NCBI GenBank assembly: GCA_020161935.1
Contig: JAIUNI010000007.1
Coordinates: forward strand, 248,001-312,000
Reading direction: 5' to 3'
Length of the DNA stretch: 64,000 nucleotides
From: Chloroflexota bacterium
Lineage (GTDB): Bacteria > Chloroflexota > Anaerolineae > Aggregatilineales > Phototrophicaceae
The translations under genes and the position numbers were made by a program. The notes beneath the pieces are model-generated. The model did not search any database. It saw only the letters and a program-made list of their open reading frames with translations, and was not told the origin of the DNA. This document shows, one piece after another, positions 9,062-17,088 of the stretch (position 1 is the first letter of the stretch; every line of letters starts with the position of its first letter).

Positions 9062-10081
9062 TTAACCGTGTACGTCCAGCCCTGCCTTCGACATAACCTC
9101 GGCAATCTTCTCGTCGGTCAGGCTGATTTCGTTGAAGATGCTGTACGGCAGGTTATGTTCCTTCACGTATGCCGGCATGTTCTTCAGCGTTTCGCGCACG
9201 TCATTCGGCTGCAACTGATCGAGCCGGATACCCGCCGACTCAATCGTATCGCGGATCGGGGCGATGTCCTGCCCGTGAAGTGCCGCCGCGACCAGAATGC
9301 CGGGGCCAACAAGGTCGGCATAAGGGATACCATAGCCACTAGCCGTCTTACCCTCAATGGCGTAGGCGAAGTACTGTTCACTACCTTCCTGTGGACGGTT
9401 GTGGTTGAGCTGATTAGTCAGCGCCACTTCGGTACACATCAGGTCAAGCAGGTTACGCAGCGACTCCACTTTACCCTGCCCCACACCTTGCGCGATCTTA
9501 AACGCTTGCTGGGCGATACCGGCTGCCAAACCTGCCGCCCACGGTTGAAAACGTGTTTCGGGTGTCGTCCGGTTACGCTCGGCGGCATAACGCCAATCGA
9601 GCAAACCCGTGACAATACTGAGCAGTTCACAAATGCCCGTACCGCGTAAGTGTGCGGGTGCGGCGCTAATAATATCCCAGTCGATAATGACCGTATCGGC
9701 TGGGCCAGTGGTCACGTAGCGCACACTGTTATTCTCACGAACGGCCACCAACGCGGTGAAAAAGCCATCGACACTGAGGGCAGTCGGCACTGTCACAACC
9801 GGTAGTTTATTCACCCAACCAATGTACTTCGCCGCGTCGGAAGCCAAGCCGCCCCCAACCCCATAAATCACTTCAACTTGTGGCGGTAAATCCGAGGCCA
9901 ACGACTTGAAAAACTCGTGGTCGGCTTTGTGGGGTTCTGCTTGAATCACCAGCGGCAGATTCAGGAACTTCCCAGCCACTTCCCACGAATGAGTACCCGT
10001 CAGCAAGGCGGCGGGGCGGGTTTCGGTCACAGACTTTAAATCACGAATTTCAATCCGTGGTAAATGCCAGATTGTTTCCAT
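9062..10081 (-). CDS. Glycerol-1-phosphate dehydrogenase-like protein, metal ligands lost
   Basis: The 339-residue protein has the fold signatures of the EgsA/AraM group of iron-containing alcohol dehydrogenase relatives: the nucleotide loop GVGGGLASDAAKY, the PTALSVDGFF motif and IIDWDII. In characterised members the metal is held by one Asp and two His. Here the corresponding sites read GICELLS (Glu152 for Asp), GSEQYF (Gln236 for His) and GIPYADLVG (no His). A normal NAD(P)H-driven reduction of dihydroxyacetone phosphate is therefore doubtful, and a changed reaction or a binding role is possible. GGAGCGCCAC before the ATG at 10081 favours this start over 10093. The gene is divergent from the cassette locus. 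Confidence 0.75.
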   Translation of the reverse strand: METIWHLPRIEIRDLKSVTETRPAALLTGTHSWEVAGKFLNLPLVIQAEPHKADHEFFKSLASDLPPQVEVIYGVGGGLASDAAKYIGWVNKLPVVTVPTALSVDGFFTALVAVRENNSVRYVTTGPADTVIIDWDIISAAPAHLRGTGICELLSIVTGLLDWRYAAERNRTTPETRFQPWAAGLAAGIAQQAFKIAQGVGQGKVESLRNLLDLMCTEVALTNQLNHNRPQEGSEQYFAYAIEGKTASGYGIPYADLVGPGILVAAALHGQDIAPIRDTIESAGIRLDQLQPNDVRETLKNMPAYVKEHNLPYSIFNEISLTDEKIAEVMSKAGLDVHG

Positions 10082-10209
10082 GTGGCGCTCCATGCGGAAT
10101 AGATTAGGTCAGAACTACCCCATACTATAGACTGAAACAGCATATTTTTCCAACCGCACTGCCATCATTATTAAAATCGACCTACGGCTACCCACTGATA
10201 TACTCCAAG

Positions 10210-10239
10210 TTGTTATATAAATCAGAATTATGCTGTATA
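10210..10239 (+). promoter_or_regulatory. Candidate promoter of the peptidase/WD40 locus
   Basis: TTGTTA at 10210-10215 and TGTATA at 10234-10239 are separated by 18 nt, about 40 nt ahead of the strong ribosome-binding site AGGAGG at 10270-10275. The match is weak and by eye. Confidence 0.3.
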
Positions 10240-10279
10240 CAGAAATAGTATTGCAAAGTACATTAAGCAAGGAGGGTTT

Positions 10280-10345
10280 ATGACGGAATGGTGTCATCTC
10301 TTTGAATTGAACACTTCAGAAAATCAATGGGGACAAGCGTATTGA
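10280..10345 (+). pseudogene. Interrupted 5' end of the metallopeptidase gene
   Basis: A strong Shine-Dalgarno AGGAGG is followed 4 nt later by ATG at 10280. The frame encodes MTEWCHLFELNTSENQWGQAY and then meets TGA at 10343-10345. It stays in phase with the long frame that resumes at the GTG at 10349. The two pieces read as one continuous beta-sandwich-type domain (W-x-F ... NGWESE). So either a nonsense mutation has split the gene, or the TGA is read through, or translation restarts at 10349. No signal peptide precedes the ATG. Confidence 0.6.
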
Positions 10346-10348
10346 GGC

Positions 10349-12214
10349 GTGCTTACGAATAACGGTTGGGAGTCGGAATGTAATCAAAGTCCACCAGTAT
10401 TTAACGATCCAAATTGGTACGAAGGGGTGGATATTAAACTAGAGTTACAAACTGCTATCGTACTTACCGAATTCAAAATGGAATTCACCTACCAAGCAGG
10501 CAACAACGCGCAAGCAGTACAATGTTATCTATCCATAAATAATACAGGTGCTGGAACTGGCAACCCTAGCCGTGTCGCAACTACCAATAGTGGCTCATCG
10601 CCTGTGGTATGGATGGGGCAGCAAAGTGTATCCTATTTAGAGGCAGGTGCATATGTGGGATATGGCTCATCATGTCCGGGCGGAAAGGGTATAATCAAAC
10701 GCATTTTGCTAAGAGGCACAGGCAGGAACCCCTTCAACCTCGACGAAAGTGACCACCAAACTGCCCTCGATACCACGTTTGCTGCGGTTCGAGATGCGCT
10801 GCAAGCTAACCCTAGTGCCAATATCAACACACTAGTAGCCAGCTATAAAGATGCGATTGAAGATGCCTTCGGTGTGACATTCGAGGGTGAAAACAGCGCA
10901 CCGAATGCAGGGGTGTGGACAGCTATCTCACTGCATTTTGCCCGTCAAGGCTTACAAAAAACAGCCGAAGCCTTTGAAGCATGGGTGGAAGCCGAATTGG
11001 ATAATGAGTGCATCCCTGTAGATCGCTTTGCCCTTTTTCGCCGGATTATGGGCAACATCACCTTCAAAAACATGGCTGAAACACGTATTAATTTCGCCGA
11101 ATCTAACCAAGACTTGATCAAGGTGTTCCAGCGACCAAAGTTTATCGAGTACTATGTCTATACGGATAACGGTCAAAAGGTTTATGCGCCTACAATCTTG
11201 GTTGATAGCACTCCACAAAACCCTCCAGCACAATGGAATCCGGCTACCGATAAGAAAGAACTTCTACCACAGTACGACAGTGATGTTTACCTGCAAGGCA
11301 ACTTAATCGCTAGTGGTCGTCAAGCCGTGATGACACCCAACAACCTTATACATGAGTTGGGACATACCTTCGATGCTTTCGCCGGGTATGGGTTCAAGAA
11401 AATCGGCAGTATCGAAAATGCGCTTAATGCCGCACAAATGCCAACTTCGCGTGATGGTATGGGACCAGAGTATTTACAGGTCCAATTTTACCTACATGCG
11501 ACGATCAGCGAGGACTCTACTACCAACGAGGCAATCTTTACGCCGATTGATTACCCAACGAGTTATAATCCGACAGGGTATTTGCTCCATGATGTAATGG
11601 GAGATAACTACAACACTTGGAACAGCAGCCTTTACACCAACCTCTATGGTAACGCTGCAAGAATCGATACGAATGTTCAAAATCCTGATACCAATACTGA
11701 TTATGTTGAAACCGCAGCCGACTCATTTCTCAATTGGGTGATTAATGGTTTTGAAGGAACAGCAGGGGCAAACTGGCAAGCATTTTATGCCGACAACATT
11801 GGTATATTCCTGCGAAATGCTACCATCTACAACTATCCCGGTGGCATGGTGCAGTTCTACAAAGATCAAGGTGTCATTCCTCAGATGGCAATTGATACGG
11901 GAACCCGAACTACAACCGATTATAGCGTCCGACTATATCCTCAACCGATTAATGCAACTGAAATCACTTCCACCGCATCTTTACCCAGTACCTTTCCTAT
12001 ATTTGGATGGCAAGAAATAGATCCGCCTCTCAATGATGGTTCAGTTTATTGGCTACTCATCGCTGATAACAATAATCGATTAGTTTGGGCAGCGGAAAAA
12101 GCTATTGGGCATGACCCCAACAAATTGAATACACAAAATAAAATTGACCCAACACTACTTAATCCTTCGAGAGCCTACACAAATCTAGACCTATCGATAA
12201 TCATGGGAGAATGA
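10349..12214 (+). CDS. Putative zinc metallopeptidase with C-terminal SH3b-like domain
   Basis: Residues about 1-125 look like a carbohydrate- or surface-binding beta sandwich. Residues 130-260 are helical. HELGHTFDAF at 335-344 is an HExxH zinc site, and ETAADSFLNW at 454-463 is a likely third-ligand helix of the E-x-x-A-D-x-F kind. The last about 100 residues (SVRLYPQP ... FGWQE ... YWLLIADNNNRLVWA) resemble a bacterial SH3 domain. This is an inferred protease, and no substrate is known. The GTG at 10349 has no good ribosome-binding site and the true start may be 10280, with an intervening TGA. No signal peptide is visible, although its relatives in this lineage appear exported. A WD40 gene follows after 3 nt. 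Base composition is AT-rich relative to its neighbours. Confidence 0.7.
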   Translation: MLTNNGWESECNQSPPVFNDPNWYEGVDIKLELQTAIVLTEFKMEFTYQAGNNAQAVQCYLSINNTGAGTGNPSRVATTNSGSSPVVWMGQQSVSYLEAGAYVGYGSSCPGGKGIIKRILLRGTGRNPFNLDESDHQTALDTTFAAVRDALQANPSANINTLVASYKDAIEDAFGVTFEGENSAPNAGVWTAISLHFARQGLQKTAEAFEAWVEAELDNECIPVDRFALFRRIMGNITFKNMAETRINFAESNQDLIKVFQRPKFIEYYVYTDNGQKVYAPTILVDSTPQNPPAQWNPATDKKELLPQYDSDVYLQGNLIASGRQAVMTPNNLIHELGHTFDAFAGYGFKKIGSIENALNAAQMPTSRDGMGPEYLQVQFYLHATISEDSTTNEAIFTPIDYPTSYNPTGYLLHDVMGDNYNTWNSSLYTNLYGNAARIDTNVQNPDTNTDYVETAADSFLNWVINGFEGTAGANWQAFYADNIGIFLRNATIYNYPGGMVQFYKDQGVIPQMAIDTGTRTTTDYSVRLYPQPINATEITSTASLPSTFPIFGWQEIDPPLNDGSVYWLLIADNNNRLVWAAEKAIGHDPNKLNTQNKIDPTLLNPSRAYTNLDLSIIMGE

Positions 12215-12217
12215 AAA

Positions 12218-13303
12218 ATGAAATTTCTACTATTTTGTATAGGCATACTGGCAGCATTTACCCAAGATGCACTCCCTCCAAAAATAATGTCTGTTGAAAA
12301 TGTCAACCAACTATCCGAAATACGAAGTAAAGCCTATGAGAATGCAATTATTGACGACCTCACATTTCAGCCTAATAGCAATCAATTGGTTGTTATCAAA
12401 CAGGAACAAGGACAAACATTGAATGGAAATGTCGTATTTTTGCACACCAATACACTTGAGCAACTCAAATTTTCAAATGAGATCGTCCCTGCAACTGCTT
12501 TGACGTTTAGTATCGATGGCTCAGTATTCGCTACAGGGGACGATCAAGGAAACATTACGGGTTACTCCACAGATTCCTTTGAGCAAATTTGGGCATTCCA
12601 AGCTAATTCTGATGTTGTAAATGATCTAGCAATTAGCCCTAGCAAGAGTTATTTAGGTATAACGTATGGAATTTCAGAAATTGTGCGTGAAGGTAAAGTT
12701 GCGTTTCAAATGCTTCAACTTCCGACAGGTAAAGAAGTAATCCCGTTTCCACTTGATACCGATGTTTACGGAGGCGGAGTGACGTTTGACAAAAACAATG
12801 AAACTGTTTTCTTCTCCACTGTAAACATGGCAGACTCGACTATTATCATACATGCTTGGGACATAACAGCAAATCGCGAACTGAATCAATATGTAGCTTA
12901 TGGTACTACAGGACATGATCTGCTATTTGACCCTGCAAACACTACCCTTTTCAATATTGCATCACAGGGCGTTCAGGCGAAACAATTTGACTCTGGTCAA
13001 GTCATAAAAGACAGAATTTTGAGTACAATTCAGAAGGATGAATTCATTACACGAATAGCTATTCATCCAACCGAACCAATTCTCGCAGTTGGATTTTTTG
13101 AGAAGAACCCTAGACCTGATGGTGGTCCTTCTAATACAAGCGCGGGGATAATTCGCCTATACAACACAGAAACTGGCGATGAACTCTTGTCACTTGACGT
13201 ACCAGAAGGCGCAATCATGAGCCTCGCCTTCAGCCCCGACGGAACGCTGCTGGCTTCTGGTGGGACCGATGGCACGGTTCGGCTGTGGGGTGTGGCAGGG
13301 TGA
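12218..13303 (+). CDS. Exported WD40 beta-propeller protein, cassette 1
   Basis: A signal peptide (MKFLLFCIGILAAFTQD) precedes about 340 residues that fold as WD40-like blades. Recurrent motifs include ALTFSIDGSVFATGDDQG, AIHPTEPILAVG and the closing LLASGGTDGTVRLWGVAG. A conserved segment after the leader (SVENVNQLSEI) is shared with the other three paralogues. The gene starts 3 nt after the peptidase stop, and its ribosome-binding site GGGAG lies inside the last codons of that gene, so translation is probably coupled. A role as periplasmic or surface partner of the adjacent SH3b/peptidase protein is inferred from position only. The closing blade is nearly identical to the other copies, while the body is not. 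Confidence 0.8.
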   Translation: MKFLLFCIGILAAFTQDALPPKIMSVENVNQLSEIRSKAYENAIIDDLTFQPNSNQLVVIKQEQGQTLNGNVVFLHTNTLEQLKFSNEIVPATALTFSIDGSVFATGDDQGNITGYSTDSFEQIWAFQANSDVVNDLAISPSKSYLGITYGISEIVREGKVAFQMLQLPTGKEVIPFPLDTDVYGGGVTFDKNNETVFFSTVNMADSTIIIHAWDITANRELNQYVAYGTTGHDLLFDPANTTLFNIASQGVQAKQFDSGQVIKDRILSTIQKDEFITRIAIHPTEPILAVGFFEKNPRPDGGPSNTSAGIIRLYNTETGDELLSLDVPEGAIMSLAFSPDGTLLASGGTDGTVRLWGVAG

Positions 13304-13846
13304 GCCAGCTCAGTTGAAACCGCAGCCGACTCATTCCTCAATTGGGTGATTAATGGTTTTGAAGGAACAGCAGGGGCAAATTGGCAAACCTTTTACGCCG
13401 ATAATATTGGTATGTTCCTGCGGAATGCTGTCATTTACAACTATCCCGGTGGCATGGTGCAGTTCTACAAAGATCAAGGAGTGATTCTATAATCACCCAT
13501 TGCAACGGGTGTAATTGTACTTTCGCGTCAACTTCGTCTTACACCCTCAGAATCTTCAACTGCCAATAACACAATTGGCAAACAATCCGATACGTCTGGC
13601 ACATTACCTACTCCAGTAGAAATTTTTAGCTGGTATCCACCGCCTCAACCAGCAAACACCTTATCCGATGGGTCGCCTCGTTGGTTGCTTATTGGGGATA
13701 CTCAAAATCGGTTGTTATGGGTTGCCTCAAATGCTATTGATGTTGGCACAACAAACGTGGAAACCTATACTCAGGCGGATATCGACTTGCTTTCTCCGGC
13801 ACGTCTCTACAGTAATTCTGATCTTCAAACCATTTTGGGGAGTTAG
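13304..13846 (+). pseudogene. Orphan SH3b cassette 2, interrupted by TAA
   Basis: The frame directly after the WD40 stop TGA reads ASSVETAADSFLNWVINGF and continues as a copy of the peptidase end up to a TAA at 13490-13492, where the other copies read CCACAG or CCTCAG. Beyond it the same frame stays open for about 115 codons and encodes a full SH3b-like domain (RQLRLTPSES ... IFSWYP ... RWLLIGDTQNRLLWVAS) ending in TAG at 13844. There is no HExxH. The possible in-frame GTG start is at 13346. The intact downstream frame suggests that the stop is recent or that selection acted on the SH3b part. Confidence 0.65.
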
Positions 13847-13850
13847 GCTG

Positions 13851-14930
13851 ATGAAAATACTAGTATTGATAATCTGGTCATTCCTGATTGTAAATATGTC
13901 AAGTGAAATTCAATCGCCCATTACGGTTGAAAACGCACCTCATTTGTCTGAAATGGCTAGTTGGACGGGAGAGGCAAGTTTTATTTCCGACCTAATGTTT
14001 AATCATGATGGAAGCAAGTTGGCTATCGTCGGTGGTCGTGGCTTGATTGACAATGGAGATGTAATCTTACTAAATCCCATGACACTCAAAGCTGTATCAT
14101 CAACGAGTGATCCCCTAATTGCTACAAGAATTGCTTTTAGCCCTGATGGAACCTTGTTTGTAACAGGTGACGAATCAGGGCAAATTACCATTTGGCAGTC
14201 TGAATCGTTTGAGCAAATTAAAACAATTCAAGGGGCAAAAGGTCGAATTCTTTCGATTGCAATAGATCCCTCAAATCAATTTGTAGCAGCTACATTTGGG
14301 TCGGTTGCAACAGGCATGGGCGGAGATAGCATCTTTAAGATATTTAATATTGAATCGAATTCAGAATATCTATCAATTAAGTGTGAAAATCAAAGTGCAT
14401 CTGGTTGTGATGGGCCTTATGGTTCGGCAGTAAGTTTCGATGAGCAAGGCCAAACGATTTACTTGGCAACCAGTGACGGCAGAATCCACGCTTGGGATGT
14501 AAAAACATTGCGAGAAAATATACTCGGCAATGATTTTTCTCAACTGTCTTATGACTTCACATTTGTCAAGGATGGGGTGGGATACATAACGCAAGAAGGA
14601 TCAATAAGACTATTGAGCATTGACCGCATTTCTAATGAGCCTATCACATTCCCAGTAAACAAGTCTGACACTGAGTTTCCATATGCTCTAGCTTCACATC
14701 CAACCGAACCTATCCTTGCAATATCTTATGGAGTGAATGTTAAAGACTCGCCAAATCGAGACTCAATTCTAAGACTCTTGAATGTCGATACAGGAGAAGT
14801 ATTGACAACGATTGAAATATCTACTCCTCAAGATGACCCTATCTTTAGCCTGGGTTTTAATCCCGACGGCACGCTGCTGGCTTCTGGTGGAACGGACGGC
14901 ACGGTGCGGTTGTGGGGCGTGGCGGGGTGA
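13851..14930 (+). CDS. Exported WD40 beta-propeller protein, cassette 2
   Basis: The protein has 359 residues and a hydrophobic leader (MKILVLIIWSFLIVNMSS). The shared N-terminal motif PITVENAPHLSEM follows, then propeller blades such as ARIAFSPDGTLFVTGDESG, IYLATSDGRIHAWDV and the common last blade LLASGGTDGTVRLWGVAG. The frame is open upstream of 13851, but GGGGAG sits 10 nt before this ATG, 4 nt after the stop of the SH3b fragment, and the signal peptide begins here. Outside the last blade, similarity to the other paralogues is modest. A possible disulfide pair lies in KCENQSASGC. It is presumed to act outside the cytoplasm. Confidence 0.8.
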   Translation: MKILVLIIWSFLIVNMSSEIQSPITVENAPHLSEMASWTGEASFISDLMFNHDGSKLAIVGGRGLIDNGDVILLNPMTLKAVSSTSDPLIATRIAFSPDGTLFVTGDESGQITIWQSESFEQIKTIQGAKGRILSIAIDPSNQFVAATFGSVATGMGGDSIFKIFNIESNSEYLSIKCENQSASGCDGPYGSAVSFDEQGQTIYLATSDGRIHAWDVKTLRENILGNDFSQLSYDFTFVKDGVGYITQEGSIRLLSIDRISNEPITFPVNKSDTEFPYALASHPTEPILAISYGVNVKDSPNRDSILRLLNVDTGEVLTTIEISTPQDDPIFSLGFNPDGTLLASGGTDGTVRLWGVAG

Positions 14931-14972
14931 GCCAGCTCAGTTGAAACCGCAGCCGACTCATTCCTCAATTGG

Positions 14973-15464
14973 GTGATTAATGGTTTTGAACCCACGTTAG
15001 CGGGTCAACTATGGACACAATTCTATACCGATAATACCGGTCAATTCTTGCGGAATGCGGCGATATATCATTACTCCGGTGGCATGGTGCAGTTCTACAA
15101 AGATCAAGGAGTGATTCCACAGACGGCAATTGATACGGGAAACCCAACGACTTTTGCATATCAATTGCGTTTGACACCAAGTTCAACTGCTGACAACGTA
15201 ATTGGAGCTTCGAATAATCCAAATGATTTACCAGTTGCCAATGTCGAAATATACGGTTGGTTAGATATACCACCATCGACCACAGAACCTTACTGGCTTC
15301 TCATCAAAGATACTCGTAGCCGACTTGTTTGGGTTGCTTCTGGAGCGATCCAACACAATAGTATAACTGTGACTGCTTCAACGGAAATCAATCCTGCATT
15401 AATAGCTCCTGATCGACCATATGTAAATTCTGACCTCAATACAATCACAGGAAACGGAGGTTAA
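14973..15464 (+). CDS. Orphan SH3b-domain ORF, cassette 3 (peptidase C-terminal fragment)
   Basis: The homologous frame starts at 14931, directly after the WD40 TGA, and the first usable start is the GTG at 14973 (VINGFEP). About 163 residues match the end of the peptidase: a helix, the GGMVQFYKDQGVIPQTAIDTG-type block, then an SH3b-like domain (YQLRLTPSS ... IYGWLDI ... YWLLIKDTRSRLVWVASGAI) and a tail PYVNSDLNTI. No signal peptide, HExxH or own ribosome-binding site is visible. The stop is 2 nt before the next WD40 gene, whose ribosome-binding site lies within it. It could be a spare module for recombination, a coupling leader, or a remnant. Confidence 0.6.
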   Translation: MINGFEPTLAGQLWTQFYTDNTGQFLRNAAIYHYSGGMVQFYKDQGVIPQTAIDTGNPTTFAYQLRLTPSSTADNVIGASNNPNDLPVANVEIYGWLDIPPSTTEPYWLLIKDTRSRLVWVASGAIQHNSITVTASTEINPALIAPDRPYVNSDLNTITGNGG

Positions 15465-15466
15465 TT

Positions 15467-16561
15467 ATGCGTTACCTTGTGTTCGTTATGATTCTGACAT
15501 TGTTAGGTGCGAAGGTAGTTGCATCCAGTATTCAGACGAATAATCCAATCACAGTGGAAAATGTTCGTCAATTGACCCAAGTTAAAGAATGGCAAGGAAC
15601 ATCTTCAGTTGTAAGTAATCTGGCATTCGATCCCTTAACTGAATCGATTGTGTTTATTGAACACGACCAGTCAATAGGATACGGCTCAATTCAGTTTCTT
15701 GATGCTGCTACCGTTGAACCGATTGCAGCATCAAGATTGACTGATGAAACACTTGCTTTTGCTTTCAGCCCAGATGGAACACTTCTTGCTAATATCGACA
15801 GTAAGGGAAACCTAAAAGTATATAAGACTCAAGGTTTTGAATTGATTTCCAGTATTCGTGTAGGATTAGAGCCGATTCAAAATCTTGCAATAGATACTAA
15901 TAATCAGTATGTAGCTATCGCAATTGGCGTACCGGAGATTGTGACAACTGAAGAGTTTGTGTTTCAACTGTTTGCTATCGAGACAGGGATTGAACTTTTA
16001 TCGTTAAAAAGACAAAGCACCGACATTGATGAAATTTTCGGTACAGGCATCCTGTTTGATGCTAGTGGAGAAAACGTCTTTCTTTCAACGTCTGATGGCA
16101 AGATTCGCAAATGGAATATAAGTACACCGCAAGAAGAAATCATTGCGGATGGGGCATTGCGTGGCATTCAAATCCTAGAACATTCACCAAAGTATCAGCT
16201 TATCTATTTGAGGCAGGATGGAGGAATTGGTTTACTGGACAAAAACGGGAAGATACACACTTTAGCTTCCAAACAACATCCTGAGGCAAAGTATTTTTTT
16301 GCATCTTCAATCGCCGCGCATCCAACAGAATCTTTGGTAGCAATTGGCTACATTATGCCGAGTAGTCGTACTGATTCACCTGCAACACAAGATAGTATTC
16401 TTCAAATATGGGATGTTGACTCCAGCATCTTACTCTTGGAAATACTTGTCGCTGAACCGGGATCAAATCGGTTAACTGACCTCGCCTTCAGCCCTGACGG
16501 AACGCTGTTGGCTTCCGGCGGAACGGACGGCACGGTAAGGCTGTGGTGTGTGGCAGGGTGA
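15467..16561 (+). CDS. Exported WD40 beta-propeller protein, cassette 3
   Basis: The 364 residues open with a signal peptide (MRYLVFVMILTLLGAKVVAS) and the shared motif NPITVENVRQLTQV. Blades include FAFSPDGTLLANIDSKG, VFLSTSDGKIRKWNI and the near-invariant last blade, here ending VRLWCVAG with Cys for Gly. GGAGG, inside the end of the preceding SH3b frame, gives a strong ribosome-binding site 5 nt before the ATG. The stop is TGA at 16559-16561, and the next SH3b fragment continues in the same frame after it. Function is unknown beyond an exported beta-propeller. Confidence 0.8.
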   Translation: MRYLVFVMILTLLGAKVVASSIQTNNPITVENVRQLTQVKEWQGTSSVVSNLAFDPLTESIVFIEHDQSIGYGSIQFLDAATVEPIAASRLTDETLAFAFSPDGTLLANIDSKGNLKVYKTQGFELISSIRVGLEPIQNLAIDTNNQYVAIAIGVPEIVTTEEFVFQLFAIETGIELLSLKRQSTDIDEIFGTGILFDASGENVFLSTSDGKIRKWNISTPQEEIIADGALRGIQILEHSPKYQLIYLRQDGGIGLLDKNGKIHTLASKQHPEAKYFFASSIAAHPTESLVAIGYIMPSSRTDSPATQDSILQIWDVDSSILLLEILVAEPGSNRLTDLAFSPDGTLLASGGTDGTVRLWCVAG

Positions 16562-16603
16562 GCCAGTTCAGTTGAAACCGCAGCCGACTCATTTCTCAAT
16601 TGG

Positions 16604-17086
16604 GTGATTAATGGTTTTGAACCCACGTTAGCGGGTCAACTATGGACACAATTCTATACCGATAATACCGGTCAATTCTTGCGGAATGCGGCTATTTTAA
16701 TGAATGGTATGTTGACCTACTATTCGGAAAAGGAAATCGTACCAGCAGTAAATATTGCTCTGGGTACGCTAACAGATAATGGCGCTAATGTCCGTTTAAT
16801 GCCTTTAGTTAGCAACACCAATACCATTATCGGGACTGCCGGAGATTTAATTTTGGCGAATAGCATTCCTATTTATGGTTGGTCTGATGTTTATCCAAGC
16901 GGCGCATCTCCTTACTGGCTTTTAGTCACCGATATGCGTGACAGGTTAGTTTGGATAACTTCAGGTGCAATAGACCATAATTCGTCCACCCTCACCCAAC
17001 AAAATCGAATCTCAAACCCTGATTCGCTATTCCCAATTCGCTCGTTCGACTCATCCGATCTCGATTTGCTCATCGGAGGCAATTAA
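16604..17086 (+). CDS. Orphan SH3b-domain ORF, cassette 4 (peptidase C-terminal fragment)
   Basis: The GTG start at 16604 lies 14 codons after the WD40 TGA in the same frame. The first about 75 bp after GGTTTTGAA are identical to cassette 3. The sequence then departs and lacks the GGMVQFYKDQG block (it reads AILMNGMLTYYSEKEIVP). The SH3b-like part is clear (ANVRLMPLVSN ... IPIYGWSDV ... YWLLVTDMRDRLVWITSGAI). It ends 2 nt before the last WD40 gene and contains that gene's GGAGG. Expression is uncertain, as for cassette 3. Confidence 0.6.
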   Translation: MINGFEPTLAGQLWTQFYTDNTGQFLRNAAILMNGMLTYYSEKEIVPAVNIALGTLTDNGANVRLMPLVSNTNTIIGTAGDLILANSIPIYGWSDVYPSGASPYWLLVTDMRDRLVWITSGAIDHNSSTLTQQNRISNPDSLFPIRSFDSSDLDLLIGGN

Positions 17087-17088
17087 CT

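Noticed and set aside
10115..10297. Minus-strand 60-residue ORF in the divergent promoter region
   Set aside because: It is composed of low-complexity hydrophobic and Ile-rich residues in AT-rich DNA, overlaps the strong ribosome-binding site of the opposite strand, and has no coding features.
13668..13850. Upstream extension of the cassette 2 WD40 frame
   Set aside because: The extra 61 residues overlap the SH3b fragment in another frame. The signal peptide and ribosome-binding site place the start at 13851.
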